This document shows positions 44,782 to 56,834 of a DNA stretch of 64,000 bases, piece by piece. Every line of letters starts with the position of its first letter. The first letter of the stretch is position 1. Made by a program: the position numbers and the translations under genes. The notes under the pieces are model-generated. The model was given only the letters and a program-made list of their open reading frames with translations. It was not told where the DNA came from and searched no databases. The DNA is taken from contig JAJOHG010000124.1 of NCBI GenBank assembly GCA_021029095.1, positions 1 through 64,000 of the forward strand. Direction: 5' to 3'. The stretch is from Phellopilus nigrolimitatus. Its lineage: Eukaryota; Basidiomycota; Agaricomycetes; Hymenochaetales; Hymenochaetaceae.

Positions 44782-46063
44782 TTAATTGGCTGCAGCGGAT
44801 TCGGAAATTGCATTTTTCAAGATCGTCAAAAGCATATCTGCATCGTCCCAGTGCATCTGAAAGCTCGTCAGCGAGATGCATAGATGAAGCAAATGAGCCA
44901 CTTCGGAACTCACAAAGTGATTACCGCCCTCGGCAGGTATGAACTTGAACGGTCTAACTTGCTCGCCCTCCGTTACCCACTTAGCATGGTCCTTCTCAAG
45001 CTCCCACGCCGCCCATTGTACCTCCCACCCGGAGGCTAGCCCATAAACAAAGTAAATATTTAGCTTTGGGAGTAAATCTTTGTTGGCACTGAAGAGTAGC
45101 GCTCGTCGCGTCTGTTCATGCAAGGTAGAGATATGAACATTCCATGGCAGCTGTTCCGAGCGAGTAGCTGGTGTTGGATCGGTAATTGTGAGTAGCTCCT
45201 CAGCAGTGAAGGTATCTGCTGTACAAATGCGATAAGGATTCTCGGGCGTGCGATCCTGCAGAGAGCCCGTGGAGCGATCTGGTGATGTTTCGCCGGAAGT
45301 GATATTGGAATAAGCAGGATGAGCGAAATATGACGATACCCATTTTGCGAAAGCCACTCCGAGCTCGCTTTCTGGGATCGTTGAGTCCGTGGAGGGATGG
45401 TAGGTGCCTTCAGGCATCGAGTATCCCAGAAATCTGTTTGGGATATCTACGAGACACTAATGAGGAGCAAGACCAGACTAAACAATCAAAAGACCACTAA
45501 CCATACAAAACAAATGTTCTAAGGTAGGGCTCCAGTGCAGTGATTGTTTCGTGCGGGTACGAGTCCAGATGAGCTAGAAACGGCAGTGTCGTTACGTTCC
45601 CTTGGGACCATCCTAGCAATGCCAACCCTCCAAACGTCCCGTCTTCACTGGCATGCGGGATCTCTTTCTCCGTGATGACCCAGACCAGAAAACGAGCTAT
45701 CTCGAGGCCGCGCTTTCGAAGGAAATCCCTATGAGCGTTGTCATCTTTTCCATTGATTACATCGAGCTCAGGGTCGGAGAATGGCGTCGAGCCAGAATAA
45801 TCTCGCCGATTGAGTGCAATGACGCGAAGATTGTACTTGTGAGCGAGAGGAAGGAGACGAGAAAAGACCACTGTTGAAAAGTGTCTTGTTACATAGGTAA
45901 AAGCTTATCTATTATTCCGAAACTTACGTGCATTGAAAGTATACCCATGTACACAAACTACAGTCGTGTAGTTGACGGATTGCGGCGCTCCTGAGTCGAT
46001 GTATGCGAACTGCGTCCCGTCGCTGTCTATCTGTACAGTCTGTATCTCACTCGATGATGGCAT
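44782..46063 (-). CDS. Alpha/beta hydrolase, paralogue 4 of 4
   Basis: Starts MPSSSEIQTVQIDSDGTQF at 46063. The exon plan is as in the paralogues (FNA-VVFSRLLPL, LYG-DIPNRFLGYS, NHF-MHWDDADMLL), and it ends NAISESAAAN. The nucleophile elbow reads LALLGWSQGNVTTL: Gln replaces the Leu after the Ser found in the other three copies, which could shift substrate preference. The catalytic His in PAEGGNHF is kept. No signal peptide. Expected to be functional; substrate unknown. Confidence 0.83.
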
Positions 46064-46615
46064 GTTCTCAGGAGAGTCTCAGAAGTATGTATATAAATTG
46101 GAAGATCAAAGCCAAGTTCTCTTATATATGTATCTGCAGAATCACTGACGCTGACTGAGCGCCATCAGAAGTTAATAAACCTAGGACGAAGTGCGAAATC
46201 CCTTCTACTGCTGTTCAACCGTCATTTCATTGCTCACAATTAAAAATCTGTATTCTTTGTTACAGAAGACGGAGTCGCGAGCAGGAAAGGAGAATTTAAC
46301 GGGGCAATTATTGTTTAAAATGACTTCGAATACACTCGCATACAAACAGAATCGCTGCTGGGCTCGGAGCTGGCAGGGAAAAAAAATGAAGACAATATTC
46401 GATTTTATCCTGAAGCTTATTTGCCTGAAAATGCATTGAGAAGCATCAATATGTCTGTTGGCGCCCCGGCTTTCAAAGGTCAGTGCAAGGTCTGTTTGTA
46501 TAAAGAAAACCAGTCTTCTCTGTCGATGGTTGGTGGCCGATATTGGTAGGAGTTTTTTCAGGCTAGCGCATCTTGAATAAAACTTCACTTGTTTGACCTT
46601 TCTCTAGGCAAATAT
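46064..46615. other. Intergenic region, no gene seen
   Basis: Lies between the 5' end of hydrolase 4 and the 3' end of the quinone oxidoreductase gene. Frames open on both strands near 46200-46590 show no family resemblance. Confidence 0.45.
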
Positions 46616-48482
46616 CTAAACAATTTCTACGATGATCTTCCCACTACAGCAAAGTATATCAGTAGGCGTAAAATCAAACTGCTGAGAAAAGGTGAATTCT
46701 TACACGTTCTTGTCTTCTTGCATCTCACGATGCGCTTCTTGGATCTCCGCCCACGGATACACCTAATGTTCTATTTGATATTGTCATTCTGATAACCTTT
46801 AAGCCGGACTATACCTTATGGATGTATGTCTTCAATTTCCCATCTACGAGAGCTTCTAGCACCTCGTTCTTGAATCTTTGTAATTAGCAGCGCACTGCGT
46901 GAGTAATCTCCGTAAGATTAATAATCTTGTTCCCAAAGGCTTACTGAGAGATCAAATCGGCTTGGTAAGCCACAGACCGAGACCGAAGTGTAGATCCCTC
47001 GATATGCAGGCGCTTGTAAAGTAAAGGGCCGAGGTTGAACTTGGACACCTCGGCGCCTAGATTGACGCAATCGCGATTACGTTGCCAGTATAAAACAAGT
47101 GTGTGCAAGACGGGTTGATGCGCGAACGTGTCGCGTAAAGGGCGGGACGCGTACGTAGCACAAATATATTCAAGGGGATAGATCAATCAGTAATCGGGCT
47201 CGTATTCAACGTCGCAGCGTCATCAGTGGCTCGCGCTGCAAAAGCGCGAGGACCCAGGATGAGGAATCCGAGGCGATAGGCGTTGAAGTGCTTACCGCTG
47301 AGAAGACCGAGCATGGTCATCCGCCCGTCAAGGGCGAGAGCGGCGATATTCTTCTCCCAGTGGCTTTGGCCAACGAAGTCGATGAGCACGTCGACGCCCT
47401 TGCCATTGGTCACTTTTTTGACCTCCTCCGAGAAGTCCTGGGTCTTGTAGTTCACGGCGTGTGTTGCGCCAAGCCCCCCATCCGGGAGATTGGTCAGGAA
47501 ATCAACTTTCTCCTTCTTTGACGCGGTACTTGTCACGGTATTCCTAAGTTACGAGATCAATATCATAAGTTAAACATCCCATCTTCTCATAGCAAACTAG
47601 AAGTAGAAAGGATCATCCAGTGAATGTGCTTACGCGCCGTAAAGCCGAGCGAGCTGACACGCAGCCAGTCCAACACCCGAAGCACCCGTATGTACGAGAA
47701 CGTCATCTCCTGCCTTGATCTTCCCTACTTTTACAAGAGCTTGAAACGCTGTAAAAAGTCGTCTACGGTCAGATGGTGCTCAATACCACAAGATTCGGGA
47801 ATTCATCATGATAGGCCATGGTTTTTATTCCGAGAGACGCCTGATCCCCGTGCAATTAGGACGAAGCAGTCTACTCTACATGACTCACCAGTCAGCCAGT
47901 TCTCCGGAATGCTGGCAGCATTAACCCAGGAGAGATGAGAAGGCTTATTAATGAGGTGGCAGTCTGGTACAGTTATATATTCTGCGTAAGCACCCTGTCA
48001 AAAAATAAATAGAGAACGAAAATGCGAAGATAGATTTAGTTCAAATTAAAGCGTGTTAATTCAGGATAGACTGCACGCACCCCGGCAGCAAGGCCGAAAA
48101 CTTCGTCGTCGACTTTCCATTGCTTGACCTCGGAGCCTAGTTCGGCAACATGTCCAGAGAACTCAACCCCAAGGATCTTTGAAGCGCCAGGAGGAATCGG
48201 ATATACTCCATTTCGCTGCAAGATGTCCATGCGATTCAATCCGAAAGCCTTAATCTGCCGTAAATGCGGTACGAATACCAGACAGCATCGTGCACCAGTT
48301 AGTACAATGATAAAGCAAAGAGAAGCGGAACAGAGTCCGAGATTATCATGAAGTGGCTAGCGTAAGTTCACCTTGACCAAAACCTCCCGAGACGATGGCT
48401 TCGGTCGCGCCGTTTCACCAAGGAAGAGATTCTCGATGCCTCCTGAGCCACCCTTAATGAGGACTGCTCTCATTTGAGCCAT
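46616..48482 (-). CDS. Zinc-less MDR quinone oxidoreductase (PIG3-like)
   Basis: Starts [22 protein letters not shown] at 48482; an upstream in-frame ATG at 48602 adds only unconserved residues. Next: [66 protein letters not shown] (NADPH fold), [39 protein letters not shown] and GKIIVEIV at the stop. This is the PIG3/QOR branch of medium-chain dehydrogenases, which reduce quinones with NADPH. At least eight short introns. The last one uses donor GTAAGA after DKNV; the final exon starts at about 46643. About 340 aa, full length, cytosolic. Confidence 0.85.
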
Positions 48483-50561
48483 AGTTGTGATACCGAGGTG
48501 ATTGCGGTCGGGAACAACAAAGTGAGATGACGTGACTGGGAAGTTTTGACCTACGTAATCACGAGCCAAAAGCAGCGAGCGATCACGGCGATCGCCCGGC
48601 AAAGACGAGAACGATCAGCATGCAAATTTTTACCCTTTACATGAGTTCCCGACTCACAAATGTAAATTCTAAGTTATGTAGAAGGCGCTCTCGCGAATCG
48701 AACGTACATGTGATATATTATTTCGGTCAAGTCCGTACACTGTCAACATGTCAAGGTTTTTTTTTCTTCTTCTTTTTCTGTAAGCGACCTTCTTTGTAGA
48801 TTGAACTTTTGCAGGCACCACATTATCCAAGTATCCCGCTTCTATCCCGCTTTGTCTGATACATACATAGAGTACACGTGCAGATGGATTATCAACCTGT
48901 GCCCTTACTGGAAGTCAATCTTCGGTCGCTTACAGTGCATACCTTCCCTTCGCGACTTCATATACTCCGGAGTCGGAGCCACGAGATGAGCTTATTTATA
49001 TTGTTTCACCGCTGCAAGCCTGCGCCGATGCGAACAATTCGCCCATACCCTGCTTCACGTTTTATTTTCGTATTTTTAGTTCTAATCTATTCTTGCTTCA
49101 AAACCCGCGTTTACGAACTGGTGATAAATAAAATAAAAGACAGAAAATCTGCGACGACGAAGGTCAAGCCGATGTAAGGGCTAACCGGGTGTTCGTAACG
49201 GCGGATGCATTGACCCAATTCCGTAATAACGCTCCCCGAGTCTTCACCTTTCTAGCTCGCCAACGGCTAACCCGCTCAGAAATTGAGTTCGTAACGCGTC
49301 GGCGAGTAAATCTCCCCCCGACAGATATTGCAATACTTACTAGTTCCAGTTCTGTGATCATCGAGCACTTAACCGACGAGCTCGTGGCCGAAGTAGCCCG
49401 CGAACCATGGACGCTCGATAATTTCTACACGTGCTCGGCTTGGGCAAAAGACGCAGCACAACATACTGCGCGGACTCGTGTGGCCTACTGCGTCAGAGCG
49501 GTGATAGTATCATGCAAACGATGCAGAGCCTTCGCAGTAATCAGCACTACCCGCTCTCGGATGAAGGGAGGGGTTCTGAATTAGCTAAGAGGAAGGATAG
49601 AGGGGGCGAAGAGGATGTTGATGTCCGCACAACCCCAACTACGCAGCAGCCCGATGTGACTGAGCTTCTTTACACAGTCGACTTGAAACGATGTACGATG
49701 ATCACTTATCAAAACCAATGCTAATCGCTCGATGTAAGCTTTAGTATGCGGGCAGGCACTCGCAGCTAGGTGTACTGTTGGCGGCGCGCCAATCAAGAGT
49801 AGGCGGCCCAAACGGGCATGGGCTGTCGAAAGTTCCTAACGCTAGGCCTGCGCGATAAAGCCCCGTAATTGAAATACGTATGTGATGAGATGGTGAGGAA
49901 CATAAATTATTGTCGATTCTTGCGAACGCGCTGCCGGTAAGCCAGTCCTTATAAAGGTCGAAGATGCTGATTTCGTGTTCGATTATTTGAGCAGATCAGT
50001 GGACTCTAAAACGTAAGTGATAAGGCACAGATGTTGACTGTAGTTACGGTATAACAGCACGCCGACGTTCGGATAGATAGAAATTTGTATTTGCTGATGA
50101 ACGGAGCGGGGAACCCCCGGAGACGCACTGGTCAAAATGTAGACATGTTCAAGGTCCCGCGGAAGGCATTAGAAGGAGCAATTAAATCCAGATAAGCTAT
50201 TCATAATCCATAAGTCTATCGACGAACATGGAACCGGAGAGTGAGTGAAGCATGAGAAGTCGTCAGAAGCAGTTGCACAGACAGAAGGCTAAATAATTGC
50301 GTACACATGCGCCAATCTCAGTCGAGAATTCATGACAAATGTAAAGGCCTTGATAAAAGCCGGATGGGACCGGCGTCATGCTTGGACCTGTTCGTATGGT
50401 AAAGGAAGCAGACAAGTATAAACCGAAGAATCTGCCGCGGTTATAGGCTTGATCCTTCTGGTTGAAAAATCCTGCTTCTGCTTTTCAGCCCATATAATGG
50501 TGATAGCTGATTCGGCTCGACAAGTCGAAGAGAAGTCAGGATATCGGTCTATCATTTGACA
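48483..50561. other. Gene-poor stretch, left part
   Basis: Promoter of the quinone oxidoreductase followed by 2 kb with no recognised gene. The open frame 49189-49584 (plus, up to 131 codons, ...VFTFLARQRLTRSEIEF...) has no family resemblance and lacks flanking exons I can justify. Confidence 0.4.
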
Positions 50562-51044
50562 TTAATCCCAGCGCGGCACAAGAGAAGGTAACGAGTTCGC
50601 GCAGGAAGCCCGAGATGATGATGAATTCCGCGTTTGACCTTCGCGAGCGAACATGCGCTCAGACGAACAGGAAGTTCGAGAGTGCCCTGTTCTAAGCATC
50701 ATTGAAGATATGTTCTTCAGATCGGCGATCTTGTGGTTTCGAAGCAGCTTCCAATTCTCATCAAAGACAATTTTAAGCGTTTGTTCAAATTGAGCGCGGG
50801 ATTTATCAAAGGCACAAAGAGATTGGAAGAGTGGAGTGCGGATGGGAGTATTGATCGACATACTGAGACGATGGGGAGCCTGCGCTGGCCCTTCATCAAC
50901 TGGCAAAGATAGCACTAGCATCGGCTCAGACAGATCGCGATGAACTACGCGATCTTGACGGTTAAGTCCGAGTTCCTGGAGAGAGATTTCCGCGAGCAAG
51001 GGCACGTAAAGACCTTTAGGGGACGATCGACCGGTGCAATTCAT
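50562..51044 (-). CDS. Unrecognised 160-codon open frame
   Basis: The longest frame in an otherwise gene-free stretch (MNCTGRSSPKGLY... ending ANSLPSLVPRWD). Composition is ordinary, with no signal peptide, membrane segment or known motif; the middle (FDKSRAQFEQTLKIVFDENW) could form a helix. No upstream exon or promoter is evident. It may be chance; reported only because it is the best candidate here. Confidence 0.15.
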   Translation of the reverse strand: MNCTGRSSPKGLYVPLLAEISLQELGLNRQDRVVHRDLSEPMLVLSLPVDEGPAQAPHRLSMSINTPIRTPLFQSLCAFDKSRAQFEQTLKIVFDENWKLLRNHKIADLKNISSMMLRTGHSRTSCSSERMFAREGQTRNSSSSRASCANSLPSLVPRWD

Positions 51045-52560
51045 TCTCTAGCGCACGCCTGTAAAGCCGAGACGGTGCAGCGGAAAGGAGAGCCTTGCAT
51101 CGCAACACGACATCGTAGAACGCAACGAAGCGCCCAGCGAGACAGCGTCCGCCGGGAGATTTCCTACAAGTTTTAGGATGAAGGAGTATCTACATAGGGT
51201 CCACCATCTGCATTAGAAGGGCTTGAACAAAACGCGAGTCATAATCAGATAGTCGTAGTAGCCCAAGCGATTCGAGTCACAGCAGAAACATTACTAAGTG
51301 CGCCTAGGAGTCTCGCGAACATCATAATAGACGTTGACATTCGAGAGTCTAACTGCGTGTTAGCATTGGACAGGAGACATCGGTTGCTAGAGTGAACCGA
51401 TAGAGCGCCGTACAAATATGGTGACTCGAATGATAAATTGATGGAAAAATAGTTCAGATCAATGACATTACGAAGATTCGTGCATGATTCACTCGAGCTT
51501 GGAAGAGAGAACGGACCTTTTTCCGCTGGAAACACGTCATCAAGAATCGTCAAAACCATTTAGAGGGAGCCGTTGGGCAGCAGCACCGACTCTTCGAGCA
51601 GTGCATGATTGTAGCGCCCATGTTGAACTCTTGCTGCGTGAGCGCAGGCGAAGCGCCGAGGGCTGTGCGCACGTCGGGGAACCTTGGAAGAGACAACTCG
51701 GGCATCGACACATTAGGATCACAGGGTGAGAGGACAGAGCCATGCTACCCTAGAACTGCATCACACAGCCTGAAGGGCTGCAAAGCCACAGAGGTCACCT
51801 CGTGTGATAGCGGTACGAGACTGAGTGACATAAACCGCTCATGTCGAGCCGCCGCCATCGATTCCGTAAGCGTTCCTGGTCGCAGGAGTGATTCATAATT
51901 GAGTGCCCTGCTTGTCTCTCGGTATTTCGAGTCCGTGAACGACGGGCCAGTGCTGTGCAAAAACCGCCTGTGGAGGCTGCCTCGAGGTCGAAGAACAAGA
52001 ACAAGACTCAGAAGATCCGTAAGCGAGCGGCCAACAGCCTCAAACGGCAAGCTCTATCAAATCTGTTTCCAAAAACTGAGACTAACACTGGCTATAGCTC
52101 TAGGGTACTTGCGGTTCTGACTCGATGATCACTTGCGATCACCTCGCTTCAGACAGGTAAGATGTGGCAGCGAAGTTCGAAGATGTACCTGATCTTCATC
52201 GAAAACGAGTTAATTTTTGCAATTTTTCTAAAGTCGGAGGGAGAGGGGAAGAGCCTGAGAAGCCGCGAGAAGCAGGAGAGAAATCAGACAAGCTTAAGAG
52301 AGGCTGCGAGTGGGCAACGAGGGTGTCTTCTCCGTTTGCGGCGTAGTGAAACCTAAGCAAGAAAAAGCCTGCAATCGCCATCACGCTGGGGTGTATCGGT
52401 GTTGGCGTTTAAGGTCGAATCCGGCATCTTGCATCAAAGGCCGAGAGCTGATACGTGAGCTCTTCCGTGGGACAACGCCCGGGACCTGCACCCTATCCCG
52501 ACCTGACGCGCGTAGCGTCGCGAACTCAACAAATCTACAGACATATTCTATTGCTATGTA
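51045..52560. other. Gene-poor stretch, middle part
   Basis: Several minus-strand frames of 60-104 codons (51245-51559, 51745-52050, 52196-52384) follow each other and could be pieces of one gene, but I found no set of splice sites or family motifs to join them. Confidence 0.35.
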
Positions 52561-52567
52561 GCGTGGT

Positions 52568-52981
52568 GTGGCGGTTCCGCCTCCGTTGATGTCGTTTGAG
52601 TCAGAATGGAAGTCCCAATCTCCCTCTCTAATATCCCTTTCCAGCAGTACACACGCGTCTGTCCTATGTTTGCGCGCTATAAAAGAACTCGAAACCCGCC
52701 TCCGAAGAATATCATTCACCCCCGACTACTCACCCCAGCACCCTTGCTTAGCATCTCTCGAGGCTTACCTCGCACTCATCCTCACAATCATCTTTGCAAA
52801 CCTCCGTAGCCACACCCGCACCATAACTACCATGTCACTCTTCAGCTTGCGCTCCACCTTCCGCACCGTCTCCGCTGAGCAGAACGCGGTCCCCGTGAAC
52901 CAGTCGAGTAAAAACCCAAAGGGCTCGTCGAAAGACAACATCAAAACTGCGGCCCAAACCAACGGACCAGTTTTCCTTTGA
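52568..52981 (+). CDS. Unrecognised open frame, possibly only its 49-codon end
   Basis: A frame of 137 codons, or of 49 codons from the ATG at 52832 (MSLFSLRSTFRTVSAEQNAVPV...). TATAAAAG at 52679 lies about 150 bases before that second ATG. No motif recognised, and the opposite strand is equally open. Confidence 0.2.
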   Translation: MAVPPPLMSFESEWKSQSPSLISLSSSTHASVLCLRAIKELETRLRRISFTPDYSPQHPCLASLEAYLALILTIIFANLRSHTRTITTMSLFSLRSTFRTVSAEQNAVPVNQSSKNPKGSSKDNIKTAAQTNGPVFL

Positions 52982-53213
52982 GCATATGCTCGCCCTGCAG
53001 CGTCGCATGTCATCCCTCGACTGCTGCATCATCGCGGTTGTTTTCGCACATCGTGAGTTGGCCACGACATCGATTCACTTGTCTTGGCACCCACTCATGA
53101 GTCCGACGATAGTGTTCTACCTTGCAATCGTACACCGACTAATTCACTGCGAATGGACATACCCACGTCCCGTATTCTATTCATAATTGATAATTCAGAC
53201 CTGCACACGGAGC

Positions 53214-53246
53214 TGGACGGAATGGACGGAATGGACGGAATGGACG
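53214..53246. repeat. Short tandem repeat, 9-bp unit
   Basis: TGGACGGAA repeated three times plus a partial copy, in non-coding DNA. Confidence 0.8.
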
Positions 53247-53249
53247 AAC

Positions 53250-56200
53250 CTCTATCATAGAGCTCAATAAGACCCTCATCATAATCTTAATTCGCTCATA
53301 TCACTTCGATTTCTTGCTGCCACTTCATCCACGCAATCCTTATTTCGATCTCACACATCCAACACCGCTATTGCTGCTTTCATATTTATCCTATCAGTTG
53401 TCATTCATCATTTCCGATCAATACTGTAGCTCACCCTTGTTTTTTTCCAATCAATTGCATTTGTCTTGTCTCGACCAAAACTCCCGTGTCACTCGCCTAG
53501 CCGAAATCTTCTTCAAAAATAAAGTGTTCACGTCCGGAGCGCCATCAGCCTGGACATCAGCGGCAGCATCAAAAAGGGCTGTCGATTTAAATGGCTTGTA
53601 TAGCGCACTATCTCGGACCGATTCTACAAAGATCTCCATGATATGCATTCAAACTGACCGCAGTACCTGGGTACCAGGACAACTCGGACGTAACGGTTCA
53701 AAAGACACTAATAGAATTATGGACGTGCGTACCTCGGGTCTACAAAGAGAATTCATCACTATAATCAATGGATTCATTTGGATATGGCAGGGTGCCCTGC
53801 TTTGATTAATGTGTCCGCAGGACTGATGGCACAGCGCGAATATTCAGACGTATGCACATCCAGCCGCCGCTGAATACACAACGATCAAGCTTTTAGCTTT
53901 CACCCCTGACGCTGTTCGGCGATCTCACACCGAGATATCTTCGACAACAAAGAGAGTAGCGCGGCGATGGCTGAGGAATTGACGAACAAAGTTGTACATC
54001 ACGGCGAGTGGAGTCAGCCATGGGAAGTAATAGACCTAGTCTGTCCTTTCGAAAGATCACATCGAGCTCGTCCCTCAATTCTACATAGTTGCAGAAGAGA
54101 AGAGTAGTAGGTTTTGAAGGTAGCTAGTGGTCGGAACTGAGAGCTTTAGCCAGCGCGTGCCTGCCACAAGCTGCTGCCAAATTCGGACTTCACCCCGAGT
54201 CTCAACTTCACCACCCTGTTTTCCTCTGTCATCTAATACGATTCGTTCTCGCAATTGCTACTTATATTGCTCAATCAAAACCATACTGTGTGCTCGACGG
54301 CAGGTGAATTCCGACGTTGATTTGGTAAGACCGATAGCAGCGCTGCTCAAAGTTTAGGCATCCTATTATCGCCCGAGATGAAGGTAATCGACGAGAACAT
54401 AAACGATGAAGTCCATTTGACGTAGCATCTGCTGGTCCGTGGTCAACGGAGTACGTTCCCCTGGAGTTTCCTCTTCTTCACTACGTACTCCTCTGACCGA
54501 ACTTCGTTTCGCTCTAGAACGGAATGACTTCCGCGTTCCGCGTCCCCCATGCTTGCATCCGTCAATCTGCACCTCACGATCTCCACTTGACGCTAGATCA
54601 TGCGACTGCGACGATCGTAAACAGATACGTTTGTGTGGAGAATCTGTTTCTTCAACACCCTCTTCTCGAGTTAGCCCCACTACGCGGGCTGCTAATTGAA
54701 GAATCTTTGTTGATCGGACCGAAACCATGCTTTGGAGCGAGACCGTCGGATTTCCGTGAATGACAGCATTAATCTGACGACAGGAGATTCAAGTTAAGCC
54801 ACTAAGGGCACACAAATCGAATTGACATGTACTGTACGCACGGATGCAGTAGTACCCACGCTACGGTCCGGTCTGATGCGACTGTTGTGATCAGCAAAGC
54901 TCGCAGTATGTATTCGCTCTCAAGATAGCGCTCAATATTCGAGTCTAATACGTCGAGGTGGGTAACTCTACTTCAGCGGCTCTTAAATTCTCACTAAGCA
55001 CCCGAGAAGCGCGTGCACCACAGCCGAGGACTTTTTATCGATCAATACAGCGGGGATTCTTGATTAGAAACGATCTTGCCTAAGACATCCTAACAACGTC
55101 AACGCGGCCTCGGACTGCGACACTCTTCTCAAGATTAATACTCTGCTTAGCCATTCGGTGCGGCCTGATGTCCAGGATGAAACGAAGTTCCCGGCGTTCA
55201 AAAGCCTGCGCTACTGTCAACGTATCGTAAGCGCTAGCTTCATGGGTTCCTGGCGATCTCGCTTTAGGTCTCCGCGGCGGCGCTCGGTCGCTGGCGCGAG
55301 AGGGAAGGAGAGAGTTTAAGGTCTCTCGATTTCCTTTTATTCTGTGCAATTTGTGCAATAGTAAGCGTAAAATCAGGTGCTGGCTATCACGCATATGCTT
55401 GTTGGCGTGAAATTGCTTACTGCTGGTGTCTCTTTCAGGTACGTCCGTTGCTCGAGCATGCGAACATGCTAGTAGCACATTACAATCGCCTTTTTAGGAG
55501 AGGTTGCCGATGTTAGTCATTGTCAGGTATAAGCTCCTAGCTTGATAAAGATCTGCCGTGTCTAATACCTGGTCAGGTTACTCTGGTGCTGCAACTTCGC
55601 TACCAACAATTACAAAAACTCGATTCAGTCGGAGCACAATTTACGTCTAAAAAATAAACAGGGGAAGAAGATCTTAGTCCCACTGTCCGGGTCAGTAGAA
55701 GAAGAAAAGCAACTCACGGATGCGATGCATACGGATCCTTTCCTTGTCGAAGCAGGACAATCGACAGGGTTACTACTTATCGTTTCTTCTGTTCTTCCTC
55801 TTTATTCCTCAAAACGCCCACACTTTTTGAAACGGTCGAAATTTATTCCGGTGCATATCCGGTCCTGGAATTTAAAACAAAATGCGCGCCTTCCTGCCGC
55901 TCTTTATGCTTACCCACGGTTTTCTTAACGCGAACGCTTTATGGACTGCGCAACGTGGATGATATTCTTGGACTGAAATAGTATTAAGCATCTTTGATCG
56001 GAGTCTTCGATGTCGGCGAGTGCACGTTGAGAACGTGTGTCTGAGAAGAGGAAGAGGAAGAAAGTGCACAGAAGCTGTCTTTCTTGTAGGCGTCAGAAGA
56101 GCACTTACCATCGAATCCGCGGACTCAATTGTGCTCGTCATGGAAAAAGATCGGTGCGGATTCTTCCTTATTTCGCTTATTCTTTTCCAAGTTTTGTTTT

Positions 56201-56834
56201 AATTCTTTTCCAAGTTTGGACTTCCCAGGATCGATAGCTGCTCTGGAGGAAGGATAAATGCGTCCAGGTTTGTGCTATCGACTTTTGTAGTACTCAATAT
56301 TGCACTCGCTCTTGTTATATTCTTGAGCGTTTCTCCTGCTAACGGAGCGCTCAAAGTTTGAAACAGGGTTGCGACGAAAAGCGCGGGAAGCAAGATTCCT
56401 GTGCGGCTGAGGTATGTGGCTGACCGAGAAGACTACCTTATTTGCATAACCAAAGAAAGACCGAGGATTTTCGGGTGGGTACTATGATGACTATTAGACA
56501 GGATGAACGCGCTGATAAAGGCTGATGGCCCAGGAATGGAACTTGAGACAAGATGCAAAAAACAAACGTGATATCAGGCTAATGATCGATTCTTTTTAAT
56601 ACAACATGTTGAATTGAATAAATGCGTGTTAACAATATTGTGATCGCTATAGATTTTCGTACAACATCTATCTCACTGCCATCGCCGATACTAGGAACGT
56701 TGAAGATAGAAGGACCTGCATCACTACAGATGTCCCTGAAAACAAAGATTTCTCCCCGTCGTAGATCCTCCCTACATATCGCGTTAAACGCCAAGACTTT
56801 CGACGTGCGAGCTCCCCGTCAAACGCAAAGTTAA
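53250..56834. other. Gene-poor stretch, right part
   Basis: Contains frames 53314-53805 (plus, 163 codons), 54366-54728 (minus, 120 codons) and 55080-55478 (minus, 132 codons). None shows a recognisable domain or neighbouring exons. No inverted or direct repeats to other parts of the window were seen. Confidence 0.4.

Noticed and set aside
56037..56150. Zn2Cys6-type motif (SCLSCRRQK) in a plus-strand frame
   Set aside because: The remaining four Cys of a binuclear cluster are absent and the frame ends soon; probably chance.
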